Positions 53,495 to 62,264 of a stretch of DNA of 64,000 nucleotides are shown piece after piece. Under the pieces are notes generated by a model that was not told the origin of the DNA, made no database searches, and saw only the letters and a program-made list of their open reading frames with translations. Both the position numbers and the translations under genes were made by a program. The first letter of the stretch is position 1. Every line of letters starts with the position of its first letter. This DNA comes from JAGQVA01 sp033764335 (GTDB lineage Bacteria; Bacteroidota; Bacteroidia; J057), in contig JANRJC010000006.1 of the NCBI GenBank assembly GCA_033764335.1, forward strand, positions 1 through 64,000. The letters are read 5' to 3'.

Positions 53495-54469
53495 ATGAGA
53501 AGACTTCAGTTTTTCATCGGGAGCCTTGTTACCTTTATTTTTGTCAACTGGCCGGCACACCTGACTCCGCCGGGAAAATTTTCCGATGAAGAGGTTTTGT
53601 ATTTTCAGTTGACCGACGACTCGATCTGCCTCCGGATTGTGCAGGACTCGTCGCTTTATACGGAAGGCTGGGATACCCTGAGACAACCTCTATTCTGGCG
53701 AAAAATGATGGAAATCGGACCCGATACCAGCATCGTAAACATTGCCAAAAACCGCGAAATCGTCGGCATGATTTCTACCTGGGATTGGGCGTATAAGTCT
53801 CGGCGGGAAAAAAGAGCTTATGAAGAAGAAATTCGCAGAAAACACAACCTCTCCGGCGGGGACGAAATTTATTTTACCAGTGGACGAAAACATTTCTACC
53901 AGTTTGACAATGCTTTAAGGGGAATAGACAAAGCCGTGGGCGTATTTATGGAAGAAGGGACCGATCCCTGGTATGCGCAAGCCATTTTGCTCATTGAAAG
54001 CCCGGGCAAACTTCAAGTTTCGACCGAAGGTGCTTACGGAGCCTTTCAATTGATGGAAGGAGTGGCCAGAGATATGGGGTTATTGGTAAATGATACCCTT
54101 GATGAGCGGGTGGACTTCGAAAAATCCGCTGCCGGAGCCGCGCGGCTACTGCGCACAATATGCCTGCCACAGACCCGGCAGCTTTGTCAAAAATACAACC
54201 TCGAATACAACGAAACCGATTTGTGGTTTCGGCTTTTGGTCATGCATGTATATCACGCCGGGATTGGAAATGTGGCTCGTGCAATGAAAAAAATTCAGCC
54301 CGAAGCAGGTGGAAAAGAGCTGATATTGGAATTGTGGCAGACACGGTCGCGGCGGTTTGGCAACGCCTCTCAAAACTATTCCCAGATTGTATTAGCCGCC
54401 CTGATGAAACTCGACGATCGGGTTAAAAATACCGGGCTGATCTGCCCACCCGAAGTAATGATGCCGTAA
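53495..54469 (+). CDS. Lytic transglycosylase-like (SLT) exported protein
   Basis: A 324-residue exported protein. After an N-terminal signal and a linker region with REKRAYEEEIRRKH comes an SLT-type domain: AQAILLIESPGKL with the catalytic Glu, TEGAYGAFQLMEGVARDMGL and VMHVYHAGIGNVARAM. It probably cleaves or remodels peptidoglycan. Its ATG directly follows the amidohydrolase TAA, so the two form an operon. Confidence 0.85.
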   Translation: MRRLQFFIGSLVTFIFVNWPAHLTPPGKFSDEEVLYFQLTDDSICLRIVQDSSLYTEGWDTLRQPLFWRKMMEIGPDTSIVNIAKNREIVGMISTWDWAYKSRREKRAYEEEIRRKHNLSGGDEIYFTSGRKHFYQFDNALRGIDKAVGVFMEEGTDPWYAQAILLIESPGKLQVSTEGAYGAFQLMEGVARDMGLLVNDTLDERVDFEKSAAGAARLLRTICLPQTRQLCQKYNLEYNETDLWFRLLVMHVYHAGIGNVARAMKKIQPEAGGKELILELWQTRSRRFGNASQNYSQIVLAALMKLDDRVKNTGLICPPEVMMP

Positions 54470-54474
54470 AGAAT

Positions 54475-54768
54475 TTACGGAAGGCTTTTTTTCTGCGTCT
54501 TGGAGGGAGGTACCTCTTTTCCCGAAGAAGCCATCTTATCCGTTTTCGCAGGTTCGGATATAGCCGGATTATAAATATAACCCAGAAGTTCACGAAACAT
54601 TACGGTAAGCGGGGAATCCGTTTTTTCCGTCTTTTCTTCTTTAGGCTTGGGTTTTTCCTGAAGAACCGTCTCTTTCATAAGATAGTTGGCAGGCGAAGTC
54701 CCGGCAAAAGAAGTTTTGATACCGAAAAAAATCAAAGCTACAATCAAAAATTTGTAAAAATAGTTCAT
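54475..54768 (-). CDS. Small exported hypothetical protein
   Basis: A 97-residue protein with a signal peptide (FLIVALIFFGIKTSFAG), a Lys/Glu/Pro-rich middle (KPKPKEEKTEKTD) and a C-terminal Ser/Lys-rich tail. No family is recognised. It converges on the transglycosylase gene with 5 nt between stops. Amino-acid composition is low-complexity, so it may be a minor envelope protein; confidence that it is expressed is moderate. Confidence 0.55.
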   Translation of the reverse strand: MNYFYKFLIVALIFFGIKTSFAGTSPANYLMKETVLQEKPKPKEEKTEKTDSPLTVMFRELLGYIYNPAISEPAKTDKMASSGKEVPPSKTQKKSLP

Positions 54769-54933
54769 GGCAGACTCTATTGGGGGATTATGGGAGAAAG
54801 ACCGCTGTTTTGAATGAAGGTTGGAAAACCCGGCAGTACAGATTTAATTTACCAATAAACATTCCAACACAAAAGTCATTGATAGTCAACCTATTAAGCA
54901 TCGATAATTTGTGCTTTTTTAAAAAATCTGTTT

Positions 54934-54961
54934 CAGATTGAAACGGAATTGTTTCAATCTG
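54934..54961. promoter_or_regulatory. 28-bp palindrome CAGATTGAAAC-N6-GTTTCAATCTG
   Basis: Arms 54934-54944 and 54951-54961 are exact 11-mers. The length and symmetry fit a dimeric repressor operator more than a terminator, as no T-tract follows. It lies 165 bp upstream of the small exported gene. Confidence 0.55.
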
Positions 54962-54974
54962 GAACAACACCCCC

Positions 54975-55016
54975 AAAAACAAAAACCGGCAGTAGTACTT
55001 ATCATACTCTACCGGC
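54975..55016 (-). terminator. Minus-strand terminator, second of two
   Basis: On the minus strand CCGGTAGAGTA pairs with TACTACTGCCGG (one bulge and one G-U), followed by TTTTTGTTTTT. It lies about 60 nt beyond the first terminator of the CPBP operon. Confidence 0.6.
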
Positions 55017-55073
55017 TGTTGCTTTTCCCACTTTTATTAGACGGGAGGATAATTTATACCTGACCCAAAAAAG

Positions 55074-55107
55074 AAAAAAAAACGGCAGTGATTGAAACCA
55101 CTACCGT
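55074..55107 (-). terminator. Terminator of the sdpR-sdpI-CPBP operon
   Basis: On the minus strand ACGGTAGTG pairs with CACTGCCGT around an 8-nt loop, followed by eight T residues (A-run 55074-55082 on the + strand). It lies 56 nt after the CPBP stop. Confidence 0.82.
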
Positions 55108-55162
55108 TCACAAAAAGCTTTTCCAAAAGAATACCGGTTAGACGTAAGAGCCTTTACGGGTA

Positions 55163-56110
55163 TCAATGGATTTTCTCAATTTCCGGAACAATTTTTTCAG
55201 ATTTAAAAAAAGTGGGGTCAAAATACCGGATACCTGCGGTTATGAGCAAAAAAGCTATTACCGTAGCAATTCCGGCGGGGCCTGCGAGGAGCGAATTAGC
55301 CCCTTTTACAATCAGTAATCCTATACCTGCAATCCCATTAAGCACACCGTGAAAAGCACTTGCGCCGAGAATGCTGCCCGTTTTTTCTCCCATGTAGGCA
55401 ATGGGATAAGCGATAGATATACAGAAAAAACACATCATAATCACTCCCCAGTAAGGAGAACCCGGGTAATTATGTCCCTGAATAATCAGAGGAGCATGCC
55501 AAAGCCCCCATATAATACCGATAATTGTATTACCCTTCCAAAATCCCAGTGGTTTCATCTCTCTGAGTAGGAGTCCTCGCCAGCCAAATTCCTCACCAAA
55601 AGTAAATAAAAGATTGATTGTCAGGCCTGCAACTATACCGGAAAGAAGATTCAGCCCTAAAAAAGCCCAAGCCGGAAAAGACCTCACCTGCGCCTCGGCA
55701 AGAGCCTGTTTATCTTCCCCCAAGCCGGCAGTCATATTGCGGATATTGTCCACAATCGCATCCTGAAATAAACTTATTTTGCCAAAACCGGGGATGTCCG
55801 CAATATTTCCCAACAAAAAAACCACCCCCGCAAAAACTAAAATCGCGGCGACGGGCGTCAGAATACTTCCAAAGAAAAACCGATAATCAAAGTTTTTGAC
55901 GGAAAAACCGTAGTCCGCCAGCGGTTCCTTATAGATACCCTTTTGAACAATAAATACCGCCAGTGCCGGTCCCCACATAAACAACCCTCCGATTAGGAGA
56001 GAACCCGGCATTTCATTCATTTTTATATCGGCGAGCCAGGTGATAAGTGCCGTTCCCCAACTAATTCCGTAGCTGAGAAGCAGATACAGCGCAATTTTTC
56101 GGAGATTCAT
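55163..56110 (-). CDS. CPBP family intramembrane metalloprotease
   Basis: A 315-residue protein with about eight membrane helices. The CAAX-protease/bacteriocin-processing motifs are FTFGEEFGWRGLLL (Glu-Glu and Arg), GIIWGLWHAPLI (His) and ASAFHGVLNGIAG (His/Asn). The start MNLRKIALYL at 56110 overlaps the sdpI-like stop by 4 nt. In many bacteria such proteases are linked to bacteriocin immunity; here the operon context (SdpR/SdpI) strengthens that inference. Confidence 0.9.
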   Translation of the reverse strand: MNLRKIALYLLLSYGISWGTALITWLADIKMNEMPGSLLIGGLFMWGPALAVFIVQKGIYKEPLADYGFSVKNFDYRFFFGSILTPVAAILVFAGVVFLLGNIADIPGFGKISLFQDAIVDNIRNMTAGLGEDKQALAEAQVRSFPAWAFLGLNLLSGIVAGLTINLLFTFGEEFGWRGLLLREMKPLGFWKGNTIIGIIWGLWHAPLIIQGHNYPGSPYWGVIMMCFFCISIAYPIAYMGEKTGSILGASAFHGVLNGIAGIGLLIVKGANSLLAGPAGIATVIAFLLITAGIRYFDPTFFKSEKIVPEIEKIH

Positions 56111-56748
56111 TTTTTGTAAATTAGATAAGAATAAAGAACCGGGCCTAAAGAGATCAGCACGATAAAGGGGATAAAAAACCAAATGAATATCTCATTACTG
56201 ACAAATAGTTTGAGTATCATCATCAGCAGTGAACCGCCTACCCAGATTATTCCGGAAAAACGGTGAGTTTTGATCCAGACGTCTTCCCTTTCCAGGGTCC
56301 AGGGCGTACGGATTCCAACAAAATAGTTGGGACGAAGTTTGCCGAAATAATTTCCCAAAAACATCAAAAGAAACAATACCCCATAAATGACAAAAGTGCT
56401 GATGTCGGTTTTATAACCCAGGCTGGCGATCAGTATAAGACTAAACATATAAAGCATAAAAAGAGAAATAGCCAGACCCAGCGTGTCTAGTGTAGAGAGG
56501 AAATATTCCCCTTTTTTCTTAGGGTCAATAAAAGGCACTGCCCAAAGAATTCCAACAATTAATAACGTGAGAAGAGGAAGAAAAATAAGCGTATGCGGAG
56601 AACCGTAATCGTCCACTTCTCCTTTGATATTCCAGTGAACGGGAACCTCTTCCGGCAATTTTTCCCAAAAAATCGCCAGCAAGACCAGCGGAAACAAAGC
56701 CAAAACAAGCGTCAGCCCGTTTTTTTTAGCAACATCGGTAAACTTCAT
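56107..56748 (-). CDS. SdpI/DUF1648 family membrane protein
   Basis: A 213-residue protein with six predicted helices. The DUF1648 part has WEKLPEEVPVHWNIKGEVDDYG and the SdpI part has NYFGKLRPNYFVGIRTPWTLE and EREDVWIKTHRFSG, the hallmark of SdpI. In Bacillus SdpI protects against the SdpC toxin and holds the repressor SdpR at the membrane. Here it overlaps by 4 nt both the ArsR-type gene before it and the protease after it. Confidence 0.93.
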   Translation of the reverse strand: MKFTDVAKKNGLTLVLALFPLVLLAIFWEKLPEEVPVHWNIKGEVDDYGSPHTLIFLPLLTLLIVGILWAVPFIDPKKKGEYFLSTLDTLGLAISLFMLYMFSLILIASLGYKTDISTFVIYGVLFLLMFLGNYFGKLRPNYFVGIRTPWTLEREDVWIKTHRFSGIIWVGGSLLMMILKLFVSNEIFIWFFIPFIVLISLGPVLYSYLIYKK

Positions 56749-57044
56749 TTTTTCTTACTTTTAGCGTCATTAAAAGACAACACCCAGCCGAGGAGATCGT
56801 CCAGAACCGTCGTGCTCAGGGAGTAACGGATAAATTGGCCTTCTTTTACGGCAATCACCACTTTAGCCTGCTTGAGGAGGTCTAGGTGATGAGAAATACT
56901 GGGTTTGGTCATTTCAAAAGCATCGGCGATTTCACCGGCGGTAAGGTCTTTTTCCCGGAGCATTTCCAGAATTTTACGGCGTGTAGGGTCGTTTAATGCT
57001 TTAAATAGTTCGTTCATTTCCGGTATTTCCTTATCATCCATCAT
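56745..57044 (-). CDS. ArsR-type autorepressor, SdpR-like
   Basis: A 99-residue winged-helix regulator. FKALNDPTRRKILEMLREKDLTAGEIADAF and MTKPSISHHLDLLKQAKVV form the HTH; no metal-binding Cys motif is present, as expected for SdpR. The start MMDDKEI at 57044 fits a promoter just upstream; 24 more in-frame codons would cover the operator and are not credible. It presumably represses its own operon and may be titrated by SdpI. Confidence 0.92.
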   Translation of the reverse strand: MMDDKEIPEMNELFKALNDPTRRKILEMLREKDLTAGEIADAFEMTKPSISHHLDLLKQAKVVIAVKEGQFIRYSLSTTVLDDLLGWVLSFNDAKSKKK

Positions 57045-57061
57045 TTTGAGTACAACCGAAA

Positions 57062-57104
57062 CAAAGATAGATAGTTTTCGATAATTAGACAAATATCTAA
57101 TTAT
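57062..57104 (-). promoter_or_regulatory. sdpR operon promoter with palindromic operator
   Basis: On the minus strand TTTG (57093-57090), N20 and TATCTTTG (57069-57062) match the Bacteroidota promoter. The -33 element lies at the centre of the palindrome ATAATTAGA-N6-TCTAATTAT (57081-57104). A dimer bound there would block the promoter, which fits autorepression by the SdpR-like protein. Confidence 0.85.
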
Positions 57105-57179
57105 ATATTTTTTCATTAATGGCTAATTAAGTATCGGAGTTATAAAGTAATGGGGATAATGAACTACAGAGAACCCCTA

Positions 57180-57248
57180 GAACCACAGAGAATGCGGAGA
57201 ACCACCGAGAAGAATCTCCTCCGTGTTTCTCCGCATTCTGGGTGGTTC
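57180..57248. repeat. Inverted repeat of the ACCACAGAG type
   Basis: Arms of about 22 nt (57180-57201 and 57227-57248) pair with two mismatches (AGAATGCGGAGAA/TTCTCCGCATTCT core). It lies just downstream of the DUF2911 gene and may end its transcript. It is similar in style to the inverted repeat at 27598-27666 but not identical. Confidence 0.6.
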
Positions 57249-57276
57249 AAACCCTTTGATATTGGGAAAAGCTCCT

Positions 57277-58377
57277 CTATCGCGCCCCTTCCGCGTATTT
57301 CTTCACGCCCAACTGCTTAAGCAGGCGAAGGGAATTTAGTTTTACATTCTCTGGGGGATTCATCGAAAGGGATGTCTCCAAAGCCTTGATGGCGAGTTTT
57401 TTATCACCTTCTGCATTTCGCAAAACATACCCCTCGCCTAAACTGTCGAACACATTCGGATCATCCGGATTACGCTCGGTGTTTTGTTTAAATACTTCAA
57501 TAGCCGCATCCAGTTTACCCTGGTTTAATAACTCATATCCGTAATTATTCAACTCGGTATTGGTAGCCAACTCCATCGCCGAAGCCATGAGTGTTTCGGC
57601 CTCTGCTGTTTCGCCTTTTTTCGATAACAAACCAGACTTTACGCTTAGGGTTGAAAAGTTTTTTTCTCTGCTGATCGCAACATCCGACCATTTTAATCCC
57701 TCTTCCAACGCAATATTATTTTTCAGGCAATAGGCAGCCGCAGTGTTAAAACCCTGCCAGGTAAAACCCTGAACACCCCTAAGTTCATTGCGCATATTTG
57801 CCAGCACTACTTCATGAGTATTAATGGCAACTTTTATCGGAATCTCTTTTTTCTCCCAGCGCAATACGATCCGTGCCGCGTCATTGCTCTCGGGCTCAAT
57901 GTCAAATGTGAGTGCTTCGTGAAACGAACATTCCCCGGGGTTCACTTTTACACGCAAAACGTCTTCTTCAACTTTATAAAAATAGCTCCCCCAGGAAGTG
58001 GTGTTTTCGGAAAAAATCACGGTCCACTCACTTTTTGTAGGAATGATATGAAGACCGTAACTACCGGCGGCCAACACTTTTCCTTCTACCTTTACATCTG
58101 TCGAAAAGGATACAATCGTGTTCTCATTTGCACCGGCCCGCCAGGGTGTCTGCCCCTTTTCCAACTGGTCGGTTTCATAGATTCCAACGATTTTGCCCCA
58201 TATTTCACGCCCTTTTACAAAGGGACGGTGATATTCCACGGAAATGTCGGTAAGTCCCACGCGCTGCTTAATAAATGCTTTCGGGCTGGGGTCGGGAGTG
58301 GTCAACTGACCCTGGGCATAAACCGAACCGGCAAATACCATCAGGGCAAAAAGAAGGGTAAAACTGAATTTTTTCAT
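57277..58377 (-). CDS. Exported DUF2911 protein with TPR-like C-terminus
   Basis: A 366-residue exported protein (signal ending SVYAQ). DUF2911 covers about residues 25-175: SVEYHRPFVKGREIWGKIV, WRAGANENTIVSFSTDV, LAAGSYGLHIIPT and VLRWEKKEIPIKV. The rest forms TPR-like helices (ELLNQGKLDAAIEVFKQNTERNPDDPNVFDSLGEGY in pieces). The domain is typical of Bacteroidota and has no established activity. Confidence 0.9.
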   Translation of the reverse strand: MKKFSFTLLFALMVFAGSVYAQGQLTTPDPSPKAFIKQRVGLTDISVEYHRPFVKGREIWGKIVGIYETDQLEKGQTPWRAGANENTIVSFSTDVKVEGKVLAAGSYGLHIIPTKSEWTVIFSENTTSWGSYFYKVEEDVLRVKVNPGECSFHEALTFDIEPESNDAARIVLRWEKKEIPIKVAINTHEVVLANMRNELRGVQGFTWQGFNTAAAYCLKNNIALEEGLKWSDVAISREKNFSTLSVKSGLLSKKGETAEAETLMASAMELATNTELNNYGYELLNQGKLDAAIEVFKQNTERNPDDPNVFDSLGEGYVLRNAEGDKKLAIKALETSLSMNPPENVKLNSLRLLKQLGVKKYAEGAR

Positions 58378-58497
58378 TGGAGTAATGGATTTAACGAATT
58401 GAATGCATCAAGTTACTCCCCCCCTCATAGTTTTACCACTACACAGATATGTGGTTTTATTTGAGGTTATGTGCTAAAGTTGCGAAAAGCCTGTGAA

Positions 58498-59409
58498 TCA
58501 AGCTGTTTTCGCATTAAAAGATTTCCCGCTCTTCTCCACAAATTCAATCAAATCGTGAAGGGAGTCCATAATCGTAATATCTCGCGGCATTTCCGCTTTC
58601 CGGTAAGTTGCCTGAAAACCTGCGAGAAGAATTCCCTTATCCGGAAATCGCCTCCGGAGATCGCGGGCAAATGTTACGACCTGATCATTGGCAGGAATAG
58701 TGGTAATCACCGACAACAAATAATCGGGATTGTATTTATCACAAATCATATCCAGGTCTTCCATCGGGAGGCTTTGTCCCAGGTAAATCACTTTCTGCCC
58801 GCGCGACTTAATGATATATGCGGAAAACAGCAAACTCAGTTCATGAAGTTCACCATCGGGAAGAAACAGCGCATATTTTTTTACCGTCGAAACGGATGCC
58901 CGGCTTACCTGTCCATCTATGGCCACAATCATTTTCTGGCGGATGAGGTTGGAAATAAAATGCTCATGCGCCGGATGAATGCTGCCCGTTTGCCAGAGTA
59001 TGCCAATCCTACTGAGAAAAGGATATACGATGTCAAGCATTGTCTGCTCGAAACCATACTGGAGAGTATTGGTTGAAATGATTTTATCGAACCGATCTTC
59101 TTCCAAATTGATCATGGCGATGGTAAGTGCATCAATCTGATTAGGAAATTCGGGGCTGGTATCGGACACACTTTTTACCCGGTTATGAATTTCCGAAGCA
59201 CTCAGTGAGGCAATTTTTGAGATTTTAAGACCGTTACGGTTTAAATAGGAAACGTTCAGAATCTGTTTCAGATCCTCATCGTCATAGTATCGAATATTTG
59301 TAATCGTGCGCTTTGGTTCCAGAATGCCATACCGCTGCTCCCATATTCTCAGGGTGTGAGCCTTAATTCCTGAAAGTTGCTCAAGGTCTTTTATGGAATA
59401 GTTACCCAA
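58498..59409 (-). CDS. MerR-family regulator with B12-binding domain (CarH/LitR-like)
   Basis: A 303-residue regulator. The MerR winged helix YSIKDLEQLSGIKAHTLRIWEQRYGIL is followed by a four-helix cap with LWQTGSIHPAHEHF and a Rossmann-like B12 domain opening with FLPDGELHELSLLFSAYII. The motif there is ExHxxS, not ExHxxG. CarH-type proteins use adenosylcobalamin as a light sensor and often control carotenoid genes; the target here is unknown. The start is TTG (59407-59409): no ATG lies between it and the upstream stop in frame. Confidence 0.87.
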   Translation of the reverse strand: MGNYSIKDLEQLSGIKAHTLRIWEQRYGILEPKRTITNIRYYDDEDLKQILNVSYLNRNGLKISKIASLSASEIHNRVKSVSDTSPEFPNQIDALTIAMINLEEDRFDKIISTNTLQYGFEQTMLDIVYPFLSRIGILWQTGSIHPAHEHFISNLIRQKMIVAIDGQVSRASVSTVKKYALFLPDGELHELSLLFSAYIIKSRGQKVIYLGQSLPMEDLDMICDKYNPDYLLSVITTIPANDQVVTFARDLRRRFPDKGILLAGFQATYRKAEMPRDITIMDSLHDLIEFVEKSGKSFNAKTA

Positions 59410-59428
59410 AATTATTTTTCTTACAAAT

Positions 59429-59515
59429 GATCCGTAAAAGTGATTAATAAGCTAATAACTATGAAGTAATAAGAATGTTCAGACTTCTCAAAATTTGTCT
59501 AATCATTTACGAATC
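59429..59515. promoter_or_regulatory. Pair of inverted MerR-type sites in the divergent promoter
   Basis: GATCCGTAAAAGTGATTA (59429-59446) and TAATCATTTACGAATC (59500-59515) are inverted relatives (shared TAATCA and TTTACG-ATC). They flank the 132-bp space between the CarH-like gene and the lipoprotein gene, suggesting binding by the MerR protein. Confidence 0.5.
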
Positions 59516-59541
59516 GGTAACTTCGAAAAATATCCGCTGAT

Positions 59542-60582
59542 ATGTATAAAATCCCTGCCATATTTATCTTTTCCTTTCTTTTTGCATTCTCGGGTTGCAA
59601 AAAAAGTCCTAAGGAAAATGGAACCCCCACTACGGGCACCGATAACCCGCAGACTACGGAAAACCCGACCACAACTATTGCACCCAAAGAAAAAATTACG
59701 GGTATCCTTCTGGCTTACTACAACGATCTTTCCAATGAAGAACTGGACGAAGCCCGGTATTTTGCCCCTACGTTGAAGAAATTTTTCGGCTCGGAAAATA
59801 TATCCCGCGACCAGGTAGCCAAAAGCATCCGCACGGGCTTCCAAACCGTGGAAAGCCGCAGCATTCATCTCAACAATAAAAGTCTCCAGGTTATTCCTGC
59901 CGGAGAAGGTTTTATTGCCGAGTTTTCCGGTGTCTCTTCCTATATTCCTACCGGCAAAACGGAAAGAGTCGAACAACTTTTCAGCAACCGGGTGTCTTTC
60001 GACAAAGATTTTCAGATTACCGGCTATGAAACTATTGACAATCCTTCCTCCGCTACCCTCAGTCGCGAAGGGCTGACCGGCGGAAAAATGGAAGCCGCAC
60101 GGGCAATTCTTACTGCCATACGAACGGGTGATACTCAAAAGGCTGCCGCCTATATCCATCCTCAAAAAGGGTTTTATTTTCTCACCCAACCGGGTGCCAT
60201 GAGTGTTCCTTATTTATGTAAAAGCCTGCCGGATATTTTCACCTATGCCCCCTGGCTGGAAAAAGGCACACCGGCACTCAACCCTCAGCCCATAGAAGAA
60301 AGTCTTCCCGACTTTGATTGCGGGGAGTTATTTTCCAAACAAGGATGTTTTATGGCAAATTTTTCCGGTTATAAGGACATTTCCAGCCTTATGGGAACCT
60401 TGAAGGAACTAGAAATGGGCGACTATGGCGAAAAACAAATCGCTACTGCCCAAAACCTGGAAAGTTTTGTCTCCGTGCGAATTATAGATACGGATGCCAA
60501 TATGGGGTTTCTTCTCGGAGAAATTGAAGGAAGATGGTATCTTCTGGTCATGGACATTGCCACCTACGAATGTTCCGCTTAA
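59542..60582 (+). CDS. Lipoprotein of unknown function
   Basis: A 346-residue lipoprotein (lipobox AFSGC) with a Thr/Pro-rich linker (about residues 25-47). Two similar halves may be present (YYNDLSNEELDEARYFAPTL near 60 and AILTAIRTGDTQKAAAYIHPQ near 190). A CNTF2/DUF3828-like fold is possible but not claimed. Divergent from the CarH-like regulator, which may control it; its 3' end overlaps the convergent peptidase gene by 4 nt. Confidence 0.8.
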   Translation: MYKIPAIFIFSFLFAFSGCKKSPKENGTPTTGTDNPQTTENPTTTIAPKEKITGILLAYYNDLSNEELDEARYFAPTLKKFFGSENISRDQVAKSIRTGFQTVESRSIHLNNKSLQVIPAGEGFIAEFSGVSSYIPTGKTERVEQLFSNRVSFDKDFQITGYETIDNPSSATLSREGLTGGKMEAARAILTAIRTGDTQKAAAYIHPQKGFYFLTQPGAMSVPYLCKSLPDIFTYAPWLEKGTPALNPQPIEESLPDFDCGELFSKQGCFMANFSGYKDISSLMGTLKELEMGDYGEKQIATAQNLESFVSVRIIDTDANMGFLLGEIEGRWYLLVMDIATYECSA

Positions 60583-62138
60583 CGAACCCATATTTTCGTT
60601 GAATACATGCCTTGCTGATTTTCAAGCCATAAAAGATAAATTCCGGGCGAAAAACCTTCGGTTTTAAAATAGACATCGCTTTTACCGGGAATAGTCCGAG
60701 TCTCTGCGACAGCCTGTCCGGCAATATTCATTAGTTTTGCGGTTATACCGTTTTTCCCACACTCTCCCACCTCTATCCGTATGCCTGTCCCGGTTTGTTC
60801 GACCTCAATTTTACAAATCGTCGAGAGATTGCCCAGACCGGTATTCATAATACCCACTTCACTAACCTCCACATCCCCGTGAATCGGTCCGGCAAGCTCA
60901 ATCAAGGTGCCAAGAGCGGCTTTTACAACCTGGCTCATAAAGGTAAAATGCAGAGTCCCCACCGAATCTCCGGGTGTATGATAATGAGGGTTGCGAAAAT
61001 TTGCCCCATCGGTAATCATCAGCGCAGGAATGCCCGCAGCCCAAAAATGAGCGTGATCGGATCGAAGCAGATCGGGTACTAAAGCGGGATTTGCCGGAGC
61101 TGTAAGCGAAATTACTCTTAAGTCAGGTACGTATTTCGCGGCGCAATCGTCAAATTTGTCGCGCAGAGTCGCACTGTTGGGTTCCGCAACATTAGTGATA
61201 AAATTGCCCCGCGAACTATCCGCCACCACGGCATTGTAAGCCGCAGGAAAGAGCAGATTAAACCCGGCGGGGAAGATTTGAGTATTGGGGGAGGCATCAA
61301 AATAGCCAATCATTTCCAGATTGATTACTCCGGCTATCGTTTCCCAGGGTTTAATCCCTTGATTTACATACAACTGACTCCCAAGCGTTCCGGCTTCTTC
61401 CAGATCAAAACCGATAAACCTCACATTGTTGCGAAAAGGCCAGGGAGCCACCTCTCGTAAAATTTCAAGCATTCCGGCTACCGCCGATCCATTATCATCG
61501 GCCGCCGGTGAATTGTGAACACCGTCAAAATGCCCGTCCACAATCCAGGTTTGAGACTCATCCACATGACCGGGTTTCAGGCCAATAATATTTTCGATCG
61601 AATAAACCCCCAATGTTTGCGCCTGGCGGTAAGTGGTAAGTCCTCCGGCAAGAAACCGGGCTTCGAGCGAATCTTTCACCTCCGCCAGATGGGCAATTCC
61701 CGTCGCAGGATGGCGGATTCCCTCCAGCCAACCGAGATCATTTTTGAGCCTCAGGCTGTCCACCTGGTCCACGATTGACTGAATATCAAGGGGTTGGCGG
61801 TCGTCCGCAATAAGTTTTACCTGTGCTAAAACGGTACTGATTGCCTGCGGGGCATTCCAGATAATTTGTTTACCGGTTCCGGGCATTACCGGAAATCCGA
61901 TATCACCGGTAGCACCGGCAACGTCGGCCAGATAGGTTTCGGCAGCGTTGTCGGACCGTCGAAAAAAAATTTCCACACTATCACCTTCGGCATCCACCAG
62001 ATCATACGTAAGGGTCATACGGTTGTCGGTGTAACTAAAGGAAGCATGGAGGTTGAGTATCTGCGGAGGTTGGTTTTGGGCAAAAAGGCCAACAGACAGA
62101 TTCAGCAATAGGAGCAATAGCAGGGAAATTACTTTCAT
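60579..62138 (-). CDS. Exported M28 peptidase with type IX sorting domain
   Basis: A 519-residue exported metallopeptidase (signal ending GLFAQ). M28 zinc residues lie in VDGHFDGVH, PAADDNGSAVAG, GFDLEEAGTLGS and RSDHAHFW, with HYHTPGDS supplying the last ligand. The C-terminal part (KLMNIAGQAV, PGIYLLWLEN, KIWVR) is a type A sorting domain for type IX secretion. The N-terminal 120 residues form an uncharacterised beta-rich domain. Probably an aminopeptidase at the cell surface. Confidence 0.92.
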   Translation of the reverse strand: MKVISLLLLLLLNLSVGLFAQNQPPQILNLHASFSYTDNRMTLTYDLVDAEGDSVEIFFRRSDNAAETYLADVAGATGDIGFPVMPGTGKQIIWNAPQAISTVLAQVKLIADDRQPLDIQSIVDQVDSLRLKNDLGWLEGIRHPATGIAHLAEVKDSLEARFLAGGLTTYRQAQTLGVYSIENIIGLKPGHVDESQTWIVDGHFDGVHNSPAADDNGSAVAGMLEILREVAPWPFRNNVRFIGFDLEEAGTLGSQLYVNQGIKPWETIAGVINLEMIGYFDASPNTQIFPAGFNLLFPAAYNAVVADSSRGNFITNVAEPNSATLRDKFDDCAAKYVPDLRVISLTAPANPALVPDLLRSDHAHFWAAGIPALMITDGANFRNPHYHTPGDSVGTLHFTFMSQVVKAALGTLIELAGPIHGDVEVSEVGIMNTGLGNLSTICKIEVEQTGTGIRIEVGECGKNGITAKLMNIAGQAVAETRTIPGKSDVYFKTEGFSPGIYLLWLENQQGMYSTKIWVR

Positions 62139-62264
62139 AGCCCGAAGAATTTTAATGAAAGGTACGATTTATTCCCACACAAAAAGAAAGCGGAAACCAG
62201 GGTTTGTACCTAATTTCCGCCAAAAGTTTATGGACAAAATCCCGCAAAATAGCGGAAGAAGATA

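Larger units (their letters stand above)
54769..55162. other. Intergenic region with palindrome and two minus-strand terminators
   Basis: A 394-bp AT-rich gap. It holds the palindrome at 54934-54961 and two hairpins with T-tracts on the minus strand (54975-55016 and 55074-55107). No coding sequence is convincing. Confidence 0.7.
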
